A stretch of DNA of 64,000 nucleotides from Dichetophora obliterata (Eukaryota > Arthropoda > Insecta > Diptera > Sciomyzidae): the NCBI GenBank assembly GCA_963920525.1, contig OY986437.1:57112830-57176829 (forward strand), in the 5' to 3' direction. Positions 21,340 through 32,895 of the stretch are shown one piece after another; within the stretch, counting starts at the first letter, position 1, and each line of letters begins with the position of its first letter. Position numbers and translations under genes: made by a program. The notes beneath the pieces were generated by a model, which ran no database searches, was not told the origin of the DNA, and saw only the letters and a program-made list of their open reading frames with translations.

Positions 21340-22580
21340 GTTCCAATTGAATACAAGTTTTTGCTTTATTTTTTTTTATTTCTTAACTGCCCTATTAGGT
21401 GTAGCCAAATAGGGGCAGCACGTAGCAGTAATAAAAATAAAATCTATTGTTTGACACATTTTCGAAGGCAAATAAATATATGCTTAAAAATGCCATCAGA
21501 GTTGTTCAACAGTGAATGCATTTTTGTTGCACCCAATTAGAAGACGGAGAAGGAAGAAGAGGAGGAGATTGACGACCGCACCCTTGCAAAAATAACTGCA
21601 AATAAAATTAAACAACAACTACTACAAATAGTGACAAATCGACTGAGGTGCTAAAAGTACACAAAGTGATGTGCTTTTAAATCAAGAAGAATTACTCATG
21701 CGCAGCATTCAGTTAAATAAAAAACAACCCAAAACAACAACAAGGCTGTTTACAAATTTAAACAAAGCTCAGTGGTGACTCTACTGGCTGGATGACTCAG
21801 TCAGTCGAGATCTCAATAAAGCAAGCTCGTTGTAGAAATGAAAGCAATTGAAGAGAAGCAGAAAAACAATAATTGTAAACGTTTTGAACCCTGACGGAGC
21901 CATCGTTTACCAGAGTTCAAGCTGCTTTCATATGGTTTTGTCAGACAAAGCGGAGTGAAAACGTTATTGAGCTACGTTACTCGAGGCCAATTTGAACAAA
22001 GTCAATGTTCAGATAAAAGCGATCAAGACATGTTTAGTTAACGATACTTATTTATGTTCTTTTTGTAAATACAATCTTAATACAAATTCTAGTACTTTTG
22101 TTAACGAAAAAACTTAATTAACGACAACAACGTAAGTTTATTTAATGGAAACTGCATATAGATTTATTTAATCGTAAATTTCTTTCTACTGATAACTATT
22201 ACCTAAATTCTTCGCATTAAAATAAATGACTTAATTTAAATTAAAACTCGGTTAAAATTGCATTGAATTTAAATTGCAGTACAGCGAAGTCTATCACTTA
22301 CAGTGATCCTTTATCACCAATGTAGTTTACTTAAGTTAGCAATTTTTAGTTTAATTGCGTTAAAAATAAACTTTAAACTATTCTAACTACGCTGAATTAC
22401 AAACCAGTTTGACTTAGTGGCATGAAACGATCAAGGGTTAATTACCTTAAAAGTTGCAAGTGATAGGAAAATGTTTTCAAAGTGTTCAATTATGGCAACC
22501 ATGCACTGAGTTGTGCGCTACATGAGTAGCATCCAGGTTTTTTTAAAAAATAATAAATTTTGAAATTTCATTTAATTAAA
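21340..22580. other. Upstream or intronic DNA of sktl, no gene seen
   Basis: Moderately AT-rich, with no transposon signature until the LINE relic that follows. The frame at 21325-21540 has no recognisable domain. Confidence 0.4.
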
Positions 22581-22584
22581 ATTG

Positions 22585-23060
22585 CAAATTGTTTCAATGA
22601 TTACTTCATAAATGTAGTAGAAACACCTGAAGACCTTGATTATATTGAAGAGTCTGCAGTGGGAACTATACAACCGTTTTGTTTTAATAATTGTGATGAA
22701 TATGAAATGGAAAAAGCTATAAATATTTTAACATAAAATCGGCGAACGGTTCAGATGGAATATCTGCAGTTTGTTAAAAGATATACAGACTTTCTAGTTG
22801 TCCTTTTCATTTAATAAATGAATGCTTTCGTTACGGTCAATACCCTCATGAACTAAAAATTAGATCCGTTGTACCAATTCACAAAAAATCAAATCATTGA
22901 TAAAAATCAATTTGGTTTCCTAGAAATTTTAAACACACACTATCAGCCTATTTATCATGAACAGAATTTGAAAATTGAGATAAAGTATTCTTGATCGATT
23001 TGCCAAAAGCTTTCGACTCAGTTAACATAAAAATAATCCTTAGAAAAATATTTATGTATG
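22585..23060 (+). pseudogene. Non-LTR reverse transcriptase relic
   Basis: With frame changes, the plus strand gives CFNDYFINVVETPED (region before the RT), INECFRYGQYPHELK then VVPIHKK (RT block 1/2), QFGFL, and LIDLPKAFDSVN at about 22992-23027 (motif A, first catalytic Asp as D in LIDL). It stops before motif B. The NGSDGIS at about 22746 is the usual GxDGI block. Dead fragment of a LINE different from the copy at 0.8-3.3 kb. Confidence 0.75.
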
Positions 23061-23740
23061 CAACAGAATCGATGAAGGAATTGATAACAAGTATAAGATC
23101 AGACAAATAAGGCTCGGGCTGGCTGCAGCTAATGTCAACAATCAACACAAAGCTAGCTCAAGTTCTGCCAAATACTTAATTTGACTGAAATGACTTGAGC
23201 GAGCTCGTCTTTAAGTCATTGAACAAATTCGCCAATTTGTATATCAATTCGTTATGTGCGGTTTGTTCAGTTGAATTTGTAATAACAGGAATAAATCGCG
23301 AAAATAAGTTTATGTTAATTTAATTTAAATTCGTTTGAAAAAACCCGCTTATTCCATACGGAATATTCGATTTTAATCGCTTTGGCCGCAGTCAGATCAA
23401 GTTAACGACGCCAAGTTTCGTTGCTGATCTTAAGCAATTATGGTTTGTACGCATCATTTCTATGTATTCGTATAAAATTTGACGTTAGCTGCAGCCAGCT
23501 CGAGCCTATTATGTTTGAGCCTTTAGAAAAATAGAACTTAGGTGTGATAACAATATTTTCTTTTTTATTCAAATAGTAATGTAATCTTAAAGCTCTATTG
23601 GGCTAATAAAATTAAATTACGTGGGTTTACAAAGCGCAAGTGAGATCAAATTTAAAATTCAATATAAAAATTTTATATAACTACAAACAAAAAAACAAGA
23701 AAAAAATTAAAAATAGGCTAAACGATCAAGAATCAGCTTT
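23061..23740. other. Intergenic or intronic DNA
   Basis: GGCTCGGGCTGGCTGCAGCTAA at 23110-23131 recurs in inverted form at about 23486-23510 (TTAGCTGCAGCCAGCTCGAGCC), a possible small foldback unit of about 400 bp. No gene. Confidence 0.4.
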
Positions 23741-24600
23741 CCCTAACAGATTAAAAAAAGTGGGGAGAAGGTCCCACAGCGACACAAAATTAGTTAATTA
23801 AATACAGTGACATTTGATTTTTGAAAACATTACAGGAAGCCTTAAAGTTCCTCATATCTCTAGGCAGGCTATTCGAATATCTGGCAGATCTAATTAGAAT
23901 TGATCTTTCAAATTGAGAAGAATTGATTTTTGCATACCTAATCTGAAAATTTCAAACAGAGCGGGAAAAGATAAGAGGGAAAAGAAATTGATGAAATTAA
24001 TGAAATCAATTAAAGAAGGATTAGTTAAAAAAACGAGATACGTAGCTAGAGATGTTTTCCAGGCGTCTAACATTGTAAAAAAAACCTCAACACCCTGTTA
24101 ACAAGCAATTGAACTTTGCGCAAATTATAGGACAAAGTACCCGAAAAGACTTCCAAGCCATAAGTGAGTTTGGACATCAGGAGAGCGTGAAGAAGTCTGA
24201 GCTTGATTCCTATGGGTAGATACAGATTCAGACTATAAAGCTTCCTTAAAGTAAGATTAACTGATGAGATCAGACAGTTAATGTGGGATCCAAAAGTTAA
24301 ATTATTATCAATGACTAATCCTAAGCACTTCATTTCATTGATGAGCTCATTATTAAGAGAGAAAGAAGGGGCAGCAGACACCATTCGCGACGGTTTAAAG
24401 ATAAGGGCTTTAGTTTTAGGGGCATTGATACGTAAAGCCATCAGCCATCCACGATGCTATATTAGAGAGACTATAATTTACGACAGCTTCTACGGAGTCC
24501 AGAAATTGTGGGTCACCACAGAAGACAAGCTGGATATCATTAGCATAGATGAAAGGATAGCATCCATCAAGGCAATTGACAAAATCATTTACTAAAAATT
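23741..24600 (-). pseudogene. Non-LTR reverse transcriptase, C-terminal half
   Basis: On the minus strand from 24600: FIYANDIQLVF (motif C, YADD changed to YAND), DSVEAVVN, SNIASWMA, a frameshift, then INAPKTKALIF, KCLGLVIDNNLTFGSHI, LRLLHALLMSKLTYGLEVFS and a further frame change to LENISSYVSRFF and IRSARYSNSLPRDM, the usual C-terminal block. Two or more disruptions and the altered catalytic motif mark it as dead. Confidence 0.82.
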
Positions 24601-24711
24601 TACTAAAAATAAATTTGAAAAAACTAATTTCATTATATTTAAGAACTTTAAGCCATAACGAGTTTAAATTAACTTCCTAGAATTGTTTTTAATTATGTTC
24701 TTATAACTAGA

Positions 24712-25020
24712 GCGATAGGCGGCCTACGGTTCGACGCGAATTTAAATTGGAGCGAACAAATGTTAAAAATTAATTTGAAAATAGTTCCTATAAATCTCGC
24801 GATATACAGAAATAGAAAATATATTCCACAAAAACAGCTAAGATTACTGTATGAGTCATGCTTTATGTCGCAAGTAAGCTATTTAAAGACCATTTGGAAC
24901 CGATGTTCCGAGCAAAAAATTACAGCGTGAAATAAAATAACTGTCGCACTTGTTTTATGCTATAAATCTAAAGCACTGTGTAAATATTTTTTAACAATTT
25001 TTATTTTAAGCATTTTTTTA
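24712..25020 (+). pseudogene. RT thumb fragment of another LINE (I/LOA-like look)
   Basis: The plus strand gives LGGLRFDANLNWSEQM-like sequence, then VPINLAIYRNRKYIPQKQLR, LLYESCFMSQVSYLK and IWNRCSEQKI before decaying. This is the post-catalytic thumb region seen in I, LOA and R1 relatives. It faces the opposite way to the relic just to its left, so two separate insertions are involved. Confidence 0.6.
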
Positions 25021-25639
25021 TAACTCATCATTAAATTCGAATCTTTCACCATTAATTTTTTTAAGAATTTTAAACACACCAGTAAGCCCGCGTGGCGTTA
25101 AAACGCCAAAATCAAAATCTATTGAATAGATTTTCAACTGATCGAAATTGAAATTAAATTAATTTTGGCCTTTTGCAATATACGTGGTATTGCACGCGCA
25201 ACGACGATATAATGTTAGCATATTTAATTTAATACCAAAATTTATTTTAAATATACAGGAGTAAGAATATTTCTTGATTTCCAGTTGAAAAATGCTTGAA
25301 CGAAAATGTTTCATTACCAGTTTCCAATTTCTTATTAAATTTTTGTGTGAATTTTTAAAAATTTTAAAATTTTCCGACCAACAGTTAGAAATCTTTTTTC
25401 AACTGTAAGAAATCATTCCAGTATCACTTTGATATTTAATATATCAATTTATAGCTGTGAAATTATAAAAGATTATTCGTGAGTATAACAGTTTCATAGC
25501 TATTAGCCGATAAGTGGCGCTAAATACCTCACATAATTTAAGGCATATGCTGAAATTAAGAAGAGATAAAGCAACATAACAAAAATTATTTGCAAACTTT
25601 AACTCGCTATAATTTAAAAAATATAAATTTTTGAGAAAT
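25021..25639. other. AT-rich DNA, no gene seen
   Basis: Short chance frames only (for example 25444-25659 minus). GTGGCGTTAAAACGCCAAAAT at 25092-25112 is a short inverted repeat. Confidence 0.4.
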
Positions 25640-26170
25640 AAAAAGTCCAGTTTGCACATCTACAGGTCTAAACCTACCAAACCATACTAAATTTATTAAG
25701 ATTGGACTTGTACTTCAAAAGCCTTACGCCGGACAAAATTTGCGTTAATTTACTCAGCATTATACCCCAAATAGAAAAGTTCAAGGAGTTTAGGTCAGGG
25801 GATGACGGATACCATTCTTCAATAGAAATAAAACATGGCAAATTTGCTCTGCACCAGCTTTGAACAATTTTGCCTAGTCTTCTAGAGCATAATCTTGCTG
25901 AAAACAAAAGTGACCCTTTCCGTCAATTTGAAGATTGTTCTTCAAAATATGTTCCAAGTCATATTACGAATTGTTTTAACGCATTTTTCGGTGAAAATAA
26001 GCGGCAATTGGACTTTTTCAGAGAAAGCGCCCGAAACCATCCATGACTGAGGAAACATTTTGAAATCTTTCAATGGTTTTTTTTTACAAATATCTGCCAT
26101 GCTAGCTGCGTACACTCTATCATTTTGCGAATTGTAGCTTGCTTGCAACAAGAGTTTTTCGTAGGAAAAT
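25640..26170 (-). pseudogene. Tc1/mariner-type transposase relic, C-terminal half
   Basis: On the minus strand: NDRVYAAS, then SWMVSGAFSEKVQLPLIF (usual VMVWGA....G.SPL.F), then in another frame FQQDYA in place of FQQDSAPxH (second catalytic Asp), then WCRANLPCFI and EEWYPSSPDLNSLNFSIWGI (usual EWPPxSPDLNPLDYxIWG). Frame breaks near 25940 and 25870. This DDE family is distinct from the mariner at 8.2 kb. A possible N-terminal counterpart lies at 62.05 kb. Confidence 0.85.
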
Positions 26171-26289
26171 TTAATATGTTTTACGTAACATATATTTTCA
26201 AGTGTTGCTTCTTCTTGTTTTATTGATATTAATATATGTGCGACAGTTGCTTTGATTCACGATGTAACGAACTGCAAAGACTTCAAAAT

Positions 26290-27085
26290 AAAGTATTTAC
26301 AGTTTCGGTTTGTAGCGGTGTACCCCAAGAGTCGGTTCTTGGACCTATACTTTTCATGTTCTACGTAAATGATTTAGTGATTGCTTAGATGTAAGTGTTA
26401 GATTAGATAATCAGTTATCTTTCGATGCACATGTGAACAATCTGAGCTCTCAGATAAAGTTCAAGTTTAAAGAAGTAGTATAGTCTGAATTTGAACTTGC
26501 TCCATCATGTCATGCATTATTTTTGTCGAATTTAATATGCTGTACCGAAGTCTTTTTCAGAACTTTTGCGTACAATTTAAGGAAAATTAGTCTTCTAGGC
26601 TTTCTCTACAATCTAAGATCTCGAGATCACTTCTCTACATTTATTGTTCAACTCCTTGGTTGCTATTTTTTGATTTTATAAAATGGCAGTTGCTGTCTTC
26701 TTTTTTTAAATTATCCAAAATTAATGCCCGTCTTATTTGACAAAAATCTTTATTTTCGCTCGGTCTACTAAAAACCACCAAATCTTATACACTTAAATTT
26801 CTTCGTCTTTGAGCGATCGTTCCACATCCGTACCACTAGAAGCTGAAACCGGATCAAACATTTAAATGCTCTCATATTTTCTATAAATTGGTCTTTGATA
26901 TATTTTGCTTCGAATTGAATTCCTTTCTATTTTATAAATTGTTTGCTTATTATACTATTAGTACATTATAGTACCTTTTTTGATTTTAAGTTTTTTGCTG
27001 GCTTTATATACCTGTAATTTGTTTACTGGCCCTGGTGGCTTCTGAATTACACATGATTGAATAAAATAAATAAATAAATAAAAAT
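26290..27085 (+). pseudogene. LINE relic with 3' end and (AATA)n tail
   Basis: CSGVPQESVLGPILFMFYVN at 26313-26372 is RT motif B. Motif C is then missing and the sequence jumps to a decayed thumb (LDNQLSFDAHVNNL). The end is a short 3'UTR with TGTAATTTG, CTGGTGGCTT-like and TGAATTACACATGA, and a tail of AATA units at 27058-27083. The same 3' end occurs inverted at 32.8 kb. Confidence 0.8.
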
Positions 27086-27670
27086 ATATTATTGCTTCCA
27101 ATAAGGACGCCTACAAGAAAACTTTATGAAAACAGAAAGGATATAAAAAAATTATGCAAACATTAATAACTATTTTCAGAATAAAAAATTATATTATTAA
27201 GTATAATTTTGATTTAAATTTTACCGAAAACACGACTTATAGATTCTGAAATAATATAAATATACGAACATTTATTAGAACAAAAAGAAGCACAAAATCT
27301 ATACGCAGTTATGGTATAAGAATTTTCAGCATATTACCGGAATATGCAAAAGACTGTAATATCTTAAAAGACTTAAAAATCATCATTAAATCATCATACT
27401 ACAAAACAATAATTTTGAACTACTAAATTGAAATTTTTTAATTTAAGTTAAATACTTTATGATATGCATTGTTAATGCTAAGTACTCAACACGAATTGCA
27501 AAATTTTACATAAAATTAAATTACTTAGTTTTAAATTGAATTATTTTATTAATTAGGATAAGCAATGATTCTTAAGCAATGAAGTTATTTTCTTGTACAA
27601 AATGTACTTTTTTTAGAAGTAATTGCATGTGATATAATTATTCCATATGCAATCAATAAAGAAAAAAAAA
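27086..27670. other. AT-rich DNA, no gene seen
   Basis: Nothing recognisable on either strand. Confidence 0.4.
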
Positions 27671-27671
27671 C

Positions 27672-27850
27672 TTTGTTGTTGTTTCTTTGGAAAGATACGT
27701 TAGAACAATTAATTGTTCTAACTTAGATCTTAAGCTCAATAAACGATTTTAAACTATCAAACAACTAGAATTTGTATTTTAAAATCAAGTATGTTTTAAA
27801 CTATCAAACATTTAGAATTTGTTTTTAAATCATATAAAATCAACATAATA
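27672..27850 (+). repeat. Dispersed repeat, copy A
   Basis: Similar to the reverse complement of 55270-55445. Shared blocks in order: TTGTTGTTGTTT, CTTTGGAAA, a palindrome centred on CAATTAATTG, GATTTTAAACTATCAAACAA, AATTTGTATTT and a second TTTAAACTATCAAAC. No coding sense. The copy at 55 kb lies within a hAT-type element, so this may be a solo fragment of that family. Confidence 0.65.
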
Positions 27851-30800
27851 AATAACGAGGTAATTTAGAAAAAAACTAAGAAAAAAATATTTAAAAAATG
27901 TGTAAAAAAATCAGTGTATTTACGTCTGAGTGTTTTTCAATTAATTTAAGAATTGCTCTATTTTCAGCACTAGAAAGTTTGTTGAAATTCCTACAATAAG
28001 CATTAAAAACTAAAATTAGTTGATTATTAATAACTGTTTTTAAAAATAATTTTTAAATGTTCTTTATAAAAATAATCTACTACAACGCAGCTGTGCGAAA
28101 AACTATATTTTATCTATTTTATTATATTTTTAATTTCTCTGCTTTTTTGTTTGTTTTGCTAGCCAGTGGCTTGAGGCAATAAATGTGTTATCTATAGCTA
28201 AAAATATGAAATGGAAAAAAATTACACTAACAAATAATAAAAAAGCAGTGACATGAAATGGGAAAACTCAGCTGCTTTTTGAAAGAAAACAGAAATAAAT
28301 GAAAAACATCAACGTTTACACACAAACAAACACACACGCGTTGAGGAAGTTCAAAAAATAAAAAACTGCGATAAGCAAATGAATGAAAACATAAACTAAT
28401 GCGTTGGTGACTTTTGCGGAATTATGCCGGGCGTATGGAAAGAGGGACAGATGGTTGGTGTTGCTGACTCGAGCCACAACTAAAGAAGTGTTGGTGGAGG
28501 TGATGGTAGTTTGATGGTTGGTGGTTTGATTTTTGGCTGTTGAAATAGCACGTATTTCTTAAGATTTCCGGAGCTACTACTAGTTGCTCCACAACAACGT
28601 TTCGTTTTTTGTAATTTTCTAATATATACAAGGCAACAAAATGTTAACAATATAATATAGAAATATAATTTCAACAAAAGCTTCACAAAGCTGCAGGGCT
28701 TTGCGACGAAAAAGAATATGGACACAATTATTAAGAAAATAAAATAAATAAAAAAGAAAGATTATGAAGTAAATAAATATAAAATGGAATAAATTGATGT
28801 TGGAATCATTGGAAGGTTACAATACGGCTAGAACTAGTTGTGCGTTCTATTATTATTATTGTTGTTTTTCATTTGTTTGCAATTCATACAATTTCGAGAA
28901 GGAGCAACAGCTGCTCACTAACTAATAAATAGAGGGTAGTGGGGCAGGCAGCATAATATTGTACGACCAAGAAATAAACCCAAATTTCTTTGAATAACAG
29001 CGTTGAGCAGTTAGCTAACTAGCTGCAACTTTATGGCAAACAAAATTTATGGAAGACGCTGAAAGCTTGAAAACTGACTAGGATAAGATTCTATATTCTA
29101 GTGAAAGTGTATTTTTAAGATATTATTGTTATTGTTAAATAGTAAACCAGAAAGTAAACCAGTAAACCAGGATTCCGCAGTTGCGATTTTTCGCTGAAAC
29201 GTATTTATTTTAATTAATTTTCTTTAAAAATAAATTTATTTGTTTTACCAATAATTGCAAGACCCGCAACTTGAGATTTCTTGTTACTCTCGCGCCTCAG
29301 TTTTGAATAGTATTTTTTTTTTCTATACAAGATTCCCGCATACATATACTGTTTCTATACAATTCCCGCTGTTATGGCCTTGTGCTGATTTTTCTTTTTA
29401 AATAATTAGCCAACTTATTGCTTAAGCTTTAATTGTTGTGCCAAATTAGCTGAGGAATGCATGCTGTTGGAACAGCTGGAATTCTTACTCACGCGAGAGA
29501 TTGTAGAGTGTACTGGATAGATGACGAATGCACTGATTGTGTATGTGCGTTACTCAAGTTGCTACATAATTAAGCATAAGCTGCTTATCACAAATAGTTA
29601 GCATTAAGACATTCCAAGTGTTTATCTTATCGCAGTTTAATCTTCCTTCTTTTCGCAATCTAAGCTGATTTTGCTCGAGCTAGTGATAAAATTAAAATAT
29701 AATAGAAATTTATGAGAATAAAATAAGATATTGTAAAACTCAACACATTTCAAAGTAAAAATCTACAAATAGCGGCAAAAAATTTGATGTTGAAGGTGAA
29801 ACTAGCTATTTTGATAGCTTCATATCATCTTTTATGGTCGCACAGTGAACAAAAAAGGTAGTTTTGTTGGATACAATGGAAACACTTCAAACTTGTTTAG
29901 ATATACATTAACTATGTAAACTGTAACTGGCATATAATGGTACAAATAATTGCAATATTTGGCAAAAGTCTTGTTTTTTTAACTATTTTGACAGCAATAT
30001 TAGCCCTCTACAACTGACATGCTCAAATTTTAACAATATTACTGATGTGGAGGAAGGTGTTCATTTATTAGGCCTTTATTATTGAAATTAGGAAATAGCT
30101 TATTAATCCAATGTAAGATTAAAATTTTAAATGAAAGACGTTTGCTTGAAATTATGTGGTTTATTTCATTGATACAATTTACGAAGCCTTGCTAAGACTT
30201 GCAATCCTTGCTAAGCCTTGCTAAGAAAAGTGTTAAAACAGTATTACTTTTATTCATCAATCTAATCTGCATCAGTTTGCTATCCACAAGTCAGATTGTA
30301 AAATAATGTAAGCATTTTTCAACAGGTTCCTCATTTACTTGGTCAATATTTGCTTATAATTTTGCATGGGAGAAAAATTTTCTGAAAGTTTTGAGATTAT
30401 AAGTTTTTTTGTCGCTTGATTTACCTAATTTCCACAAAAAGTTTGCTTAAATCTCTTTTTGCTTCAGTTTTAATACCGAATGACAAATAGACGATATTCT
30501 ACTAGTTCAAATTGAAGTACAAATATTTTGTCCAGGTAAACTTCAAAAGTATTGCGCCTATTTTTATGAAAAAAGTTTTAAAATATATATGTGCACTTAT
30601 AATATATATGTATTTGTATATCATATACAGCACTTTTAAGGGGTATTTTCCTTTTTGAAATTTTAATAATGAGTGTATTTAATTAAAGTTTTAAGTTAAT
30701 TAGGAAATCATCTCAGCTGGCACGCATTTCTTAATCGTTTTCTTTTCACGCTGTTGTGTTGCGAGAGTTTCAATAAATTCCATCTTGCTCTTTTTTTTTG

Positions 30801-31133
30801 CTCAGCTAGCACAGGGCAACAAAAATAACACATTTTAAGCCCTTAGTAAATTTTTTGTTAAATTTAAAAAAACATGTGTTTTTGAAAGGATTAATAAAAA
30901 TATTTTATAAAAATTATGTATTGATTTCTTCTAAATCTATTTCTTCTGCAAAAATATTATCTAATACACAAACAGTTCTAATGAACTGATACCACTAACG
31001 GGGATGGAAAATCTGAATTCCCGAAGACTTTTTGTCCTATGTCGAAGAACTTATGTTCAATATGAAATAGTTATTTTCTCCAAATTTTTATTGACTGTAG
31101 CCTAAAGTGAAATGAGGATATCAAAATAATATG
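27851..31133. other. Long unassigned stretch, possibly within the sktl 5' intron
   Basis: No gene or clear element. ORF-like stretches at 28422-28725 (minus) are His/Gln/Ser-rich low complexity. If the sktl leader exon lies near 35 kb, this region is intronic. Confidence 0.4.
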
Positions 31134-31135
31134 TA

Positions 31136-32370
31136 AGGGAGTGTCTCCGGTTATGGGACAGGTAAGGTTTTTGGCTCATAACTTTTGATCAATTGTTTAA
31201 TATGTGGATATATGCATAGCTATGGAAAGCTCATCAAATAAGCTAAATTGCTGAAGTAACTATATTGATTTAGTCAACCAGAAAACTTTTATGACCAATT
31301 TTTTGAAGGGTTAATTTTTTGCCAAAAATAAAATTATACCCGGTTGTGGGACACTTTGAAAAATCCACGAAAAATGGTAAAATATGAAGAAAAACCACCA
31401 AAAACACGAAGAGTAACAAAATTTATTAATTTAAGAAGCCTTCAATGTTACAAAAAATAACAAAAAATGGCACTTCTTCCATGTTCTTCGTCATCCAAAT
31501 CATAAATGCAATGTGTACATGTAAAATAGCTGGTTTGCATGTCAACGCACTTCAAATGCACTGGTCGTTTGCAATCATTGCCTTTGTTTGAATTTGCTCC
31601 AGTCAATTTCGGTGGCATAAGGTCCAAACAGATGATGCAGAAGTCTACATCATCATCAGATGGTGGAGATTTCTTTGGATTAGTGCGCTTGGCCGACGGT
31701 TTGGCTGGTTGCTTTGTCTTCCGCTTATCAGGCATTGGTTTGGCTGGTGGAGCTGCTTTAACTTAACCTGGCTTCTTCCCCTGTGACACAGATGCGTGCT
31801 TGGATGCTTTCTTCTTCAAAGCAGCAATGCTTTCCGGAGAAGTAAGCGCGGTACTTTGCATCGGTTTACAAAAATTCAACAAAACATCATTTAAAAATGT
31901 GTTTACAAAAACAATAATATTTGACAGTTTGTAAGTCAAACGCATACTTTAAATGCAAAACAAGGTGTCCCACAACCAGTTACATGAGGTGTCCCACAAC
32001 TGGGTACGATAGCCATTTCGAAAGTAACTGGCAAAATTGTATGGTGAACATATTTTGTCACAAATTTATGTTTCATTACAAAATACAATGAAAATACTGC
32101 ATAAATTATGCATAACACTTCTTTTTAAATTAATTCAGTTCAATTAATCGCACTCTCAAAAAATTCAAAAGTTACTATTATGTTGATTTTTTGTATTTTT
32201 TTTTTTCAATGCTCACAACAAGCAAACAAATGCCTGTATTCACTACTGTGTTAGCAAAATAACTGAGTACTGTCAAACTTGCATTACTTAAATTCGTGAT
32301 ATTTTCTTTATGCCAAAAAATACGAAGGGTGTCTACAACCGGAGACGTGACAAGTCCTTAGACACTCCCC
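31136..32370. mobile_element. Pogo-like deletion derivative with TA duplication
   Basis: TA at 31134-31135 and 32371-32372 flank ends AGGGAGTGTCT and, read inverted, GGGGAGTGTCT. The phrase CCGGTTRTGGGACA (or its complement) occurs near both ends and again inside: 31147, 31340, 31967, 31991 and, altered, 32336. Such repeated subterminal phrases look like transposase-binding sites. The element keeps only the C-terminal tail of a transposase (31448-31945, minus). Confidence 0.8.
31448..31945 (-). pseudogene. Transposase C-terminal tail with Cys/His zinc-finger-like motif
   Basis: One frame from 31945 to 31448 is interrupted by a single in-frame TAA at 31763-31765. It reads a Lys/Ser/Pro-rich linker (KKKASKHASVSQGKKPG, stop, then KPMPDKRKTKQPAKPSAKR), an acidic patch SDDDVDF, and a finger with CIIC, CKRPVHLKC and CTHC. 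Insect pogo-like transposases often end with such a basic linker and a PHD/RING-like finger. The DDE domain is absent. A domesticated host protein is possible but unlikely with the element ends so close. Confidence 0.6.
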
Positions 32371-32372
32371 TA

Positions 32373-32794
32373 CTAACTACAACTAACGGTTGTCATTTCT
32401 ACCATGATGAATGAAGATCTTCCATTGATGCATGATGACAGCCTGACAACCAGCTCTCTTTCGATTTCACTTCCTTTTTCCATTTTTTTTTAGACTAACC
32501 AAAAAAGTTAAAAAATATATAAAATCATGTAAAATATCTGACCTTTTTATTGATCAAATTCAGTTAAATTTTGTTTTATAATCAGCAATTTGATTCTATA
32601 TGCAAAATAAAACGGTTAATCTTTCATTGCTCAATTATGTTTGCAGTTATTTCATTCCATAGTTATATTTACTACGTTTATGCTTTAATTCCAATGCCTT
32701 TTTCTAGCATCTTCTACAGTCTTTAAATTGAAGCTACTTTTCTATTTAAATTTACCCTCAATGTGTACAGATTTCAAATGGTAAAACGGCTTAT
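32373..32794. other. AT-rich DNA, no gene seen
   Basis: Nothing recognisable. Confidence 0.4.
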
Positions 32795-32895
32795 TTGAAT
32801 TTTTTTTTTTATTTTATTTTATTGATTCATGTGTAATTCAAAAGCCACAAAGGCCAATGAAGCAAATTACAAGCAGATAAAACGAGTTTTAAGCA
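32795..32895 (-). repeat. LINE 3'-end fragment
   Basis: The reverse complement gives TGTAATTTGCTTCATTGGCC, GTGGCTT, TGAATTACACATGA and an (AATAA)n/poly(A) tail. It matches the 3' end of the plus-strand relic at 27.0-27.08 kb. A severely 5'-truncated copy of the same family. Confidence 0.75.
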
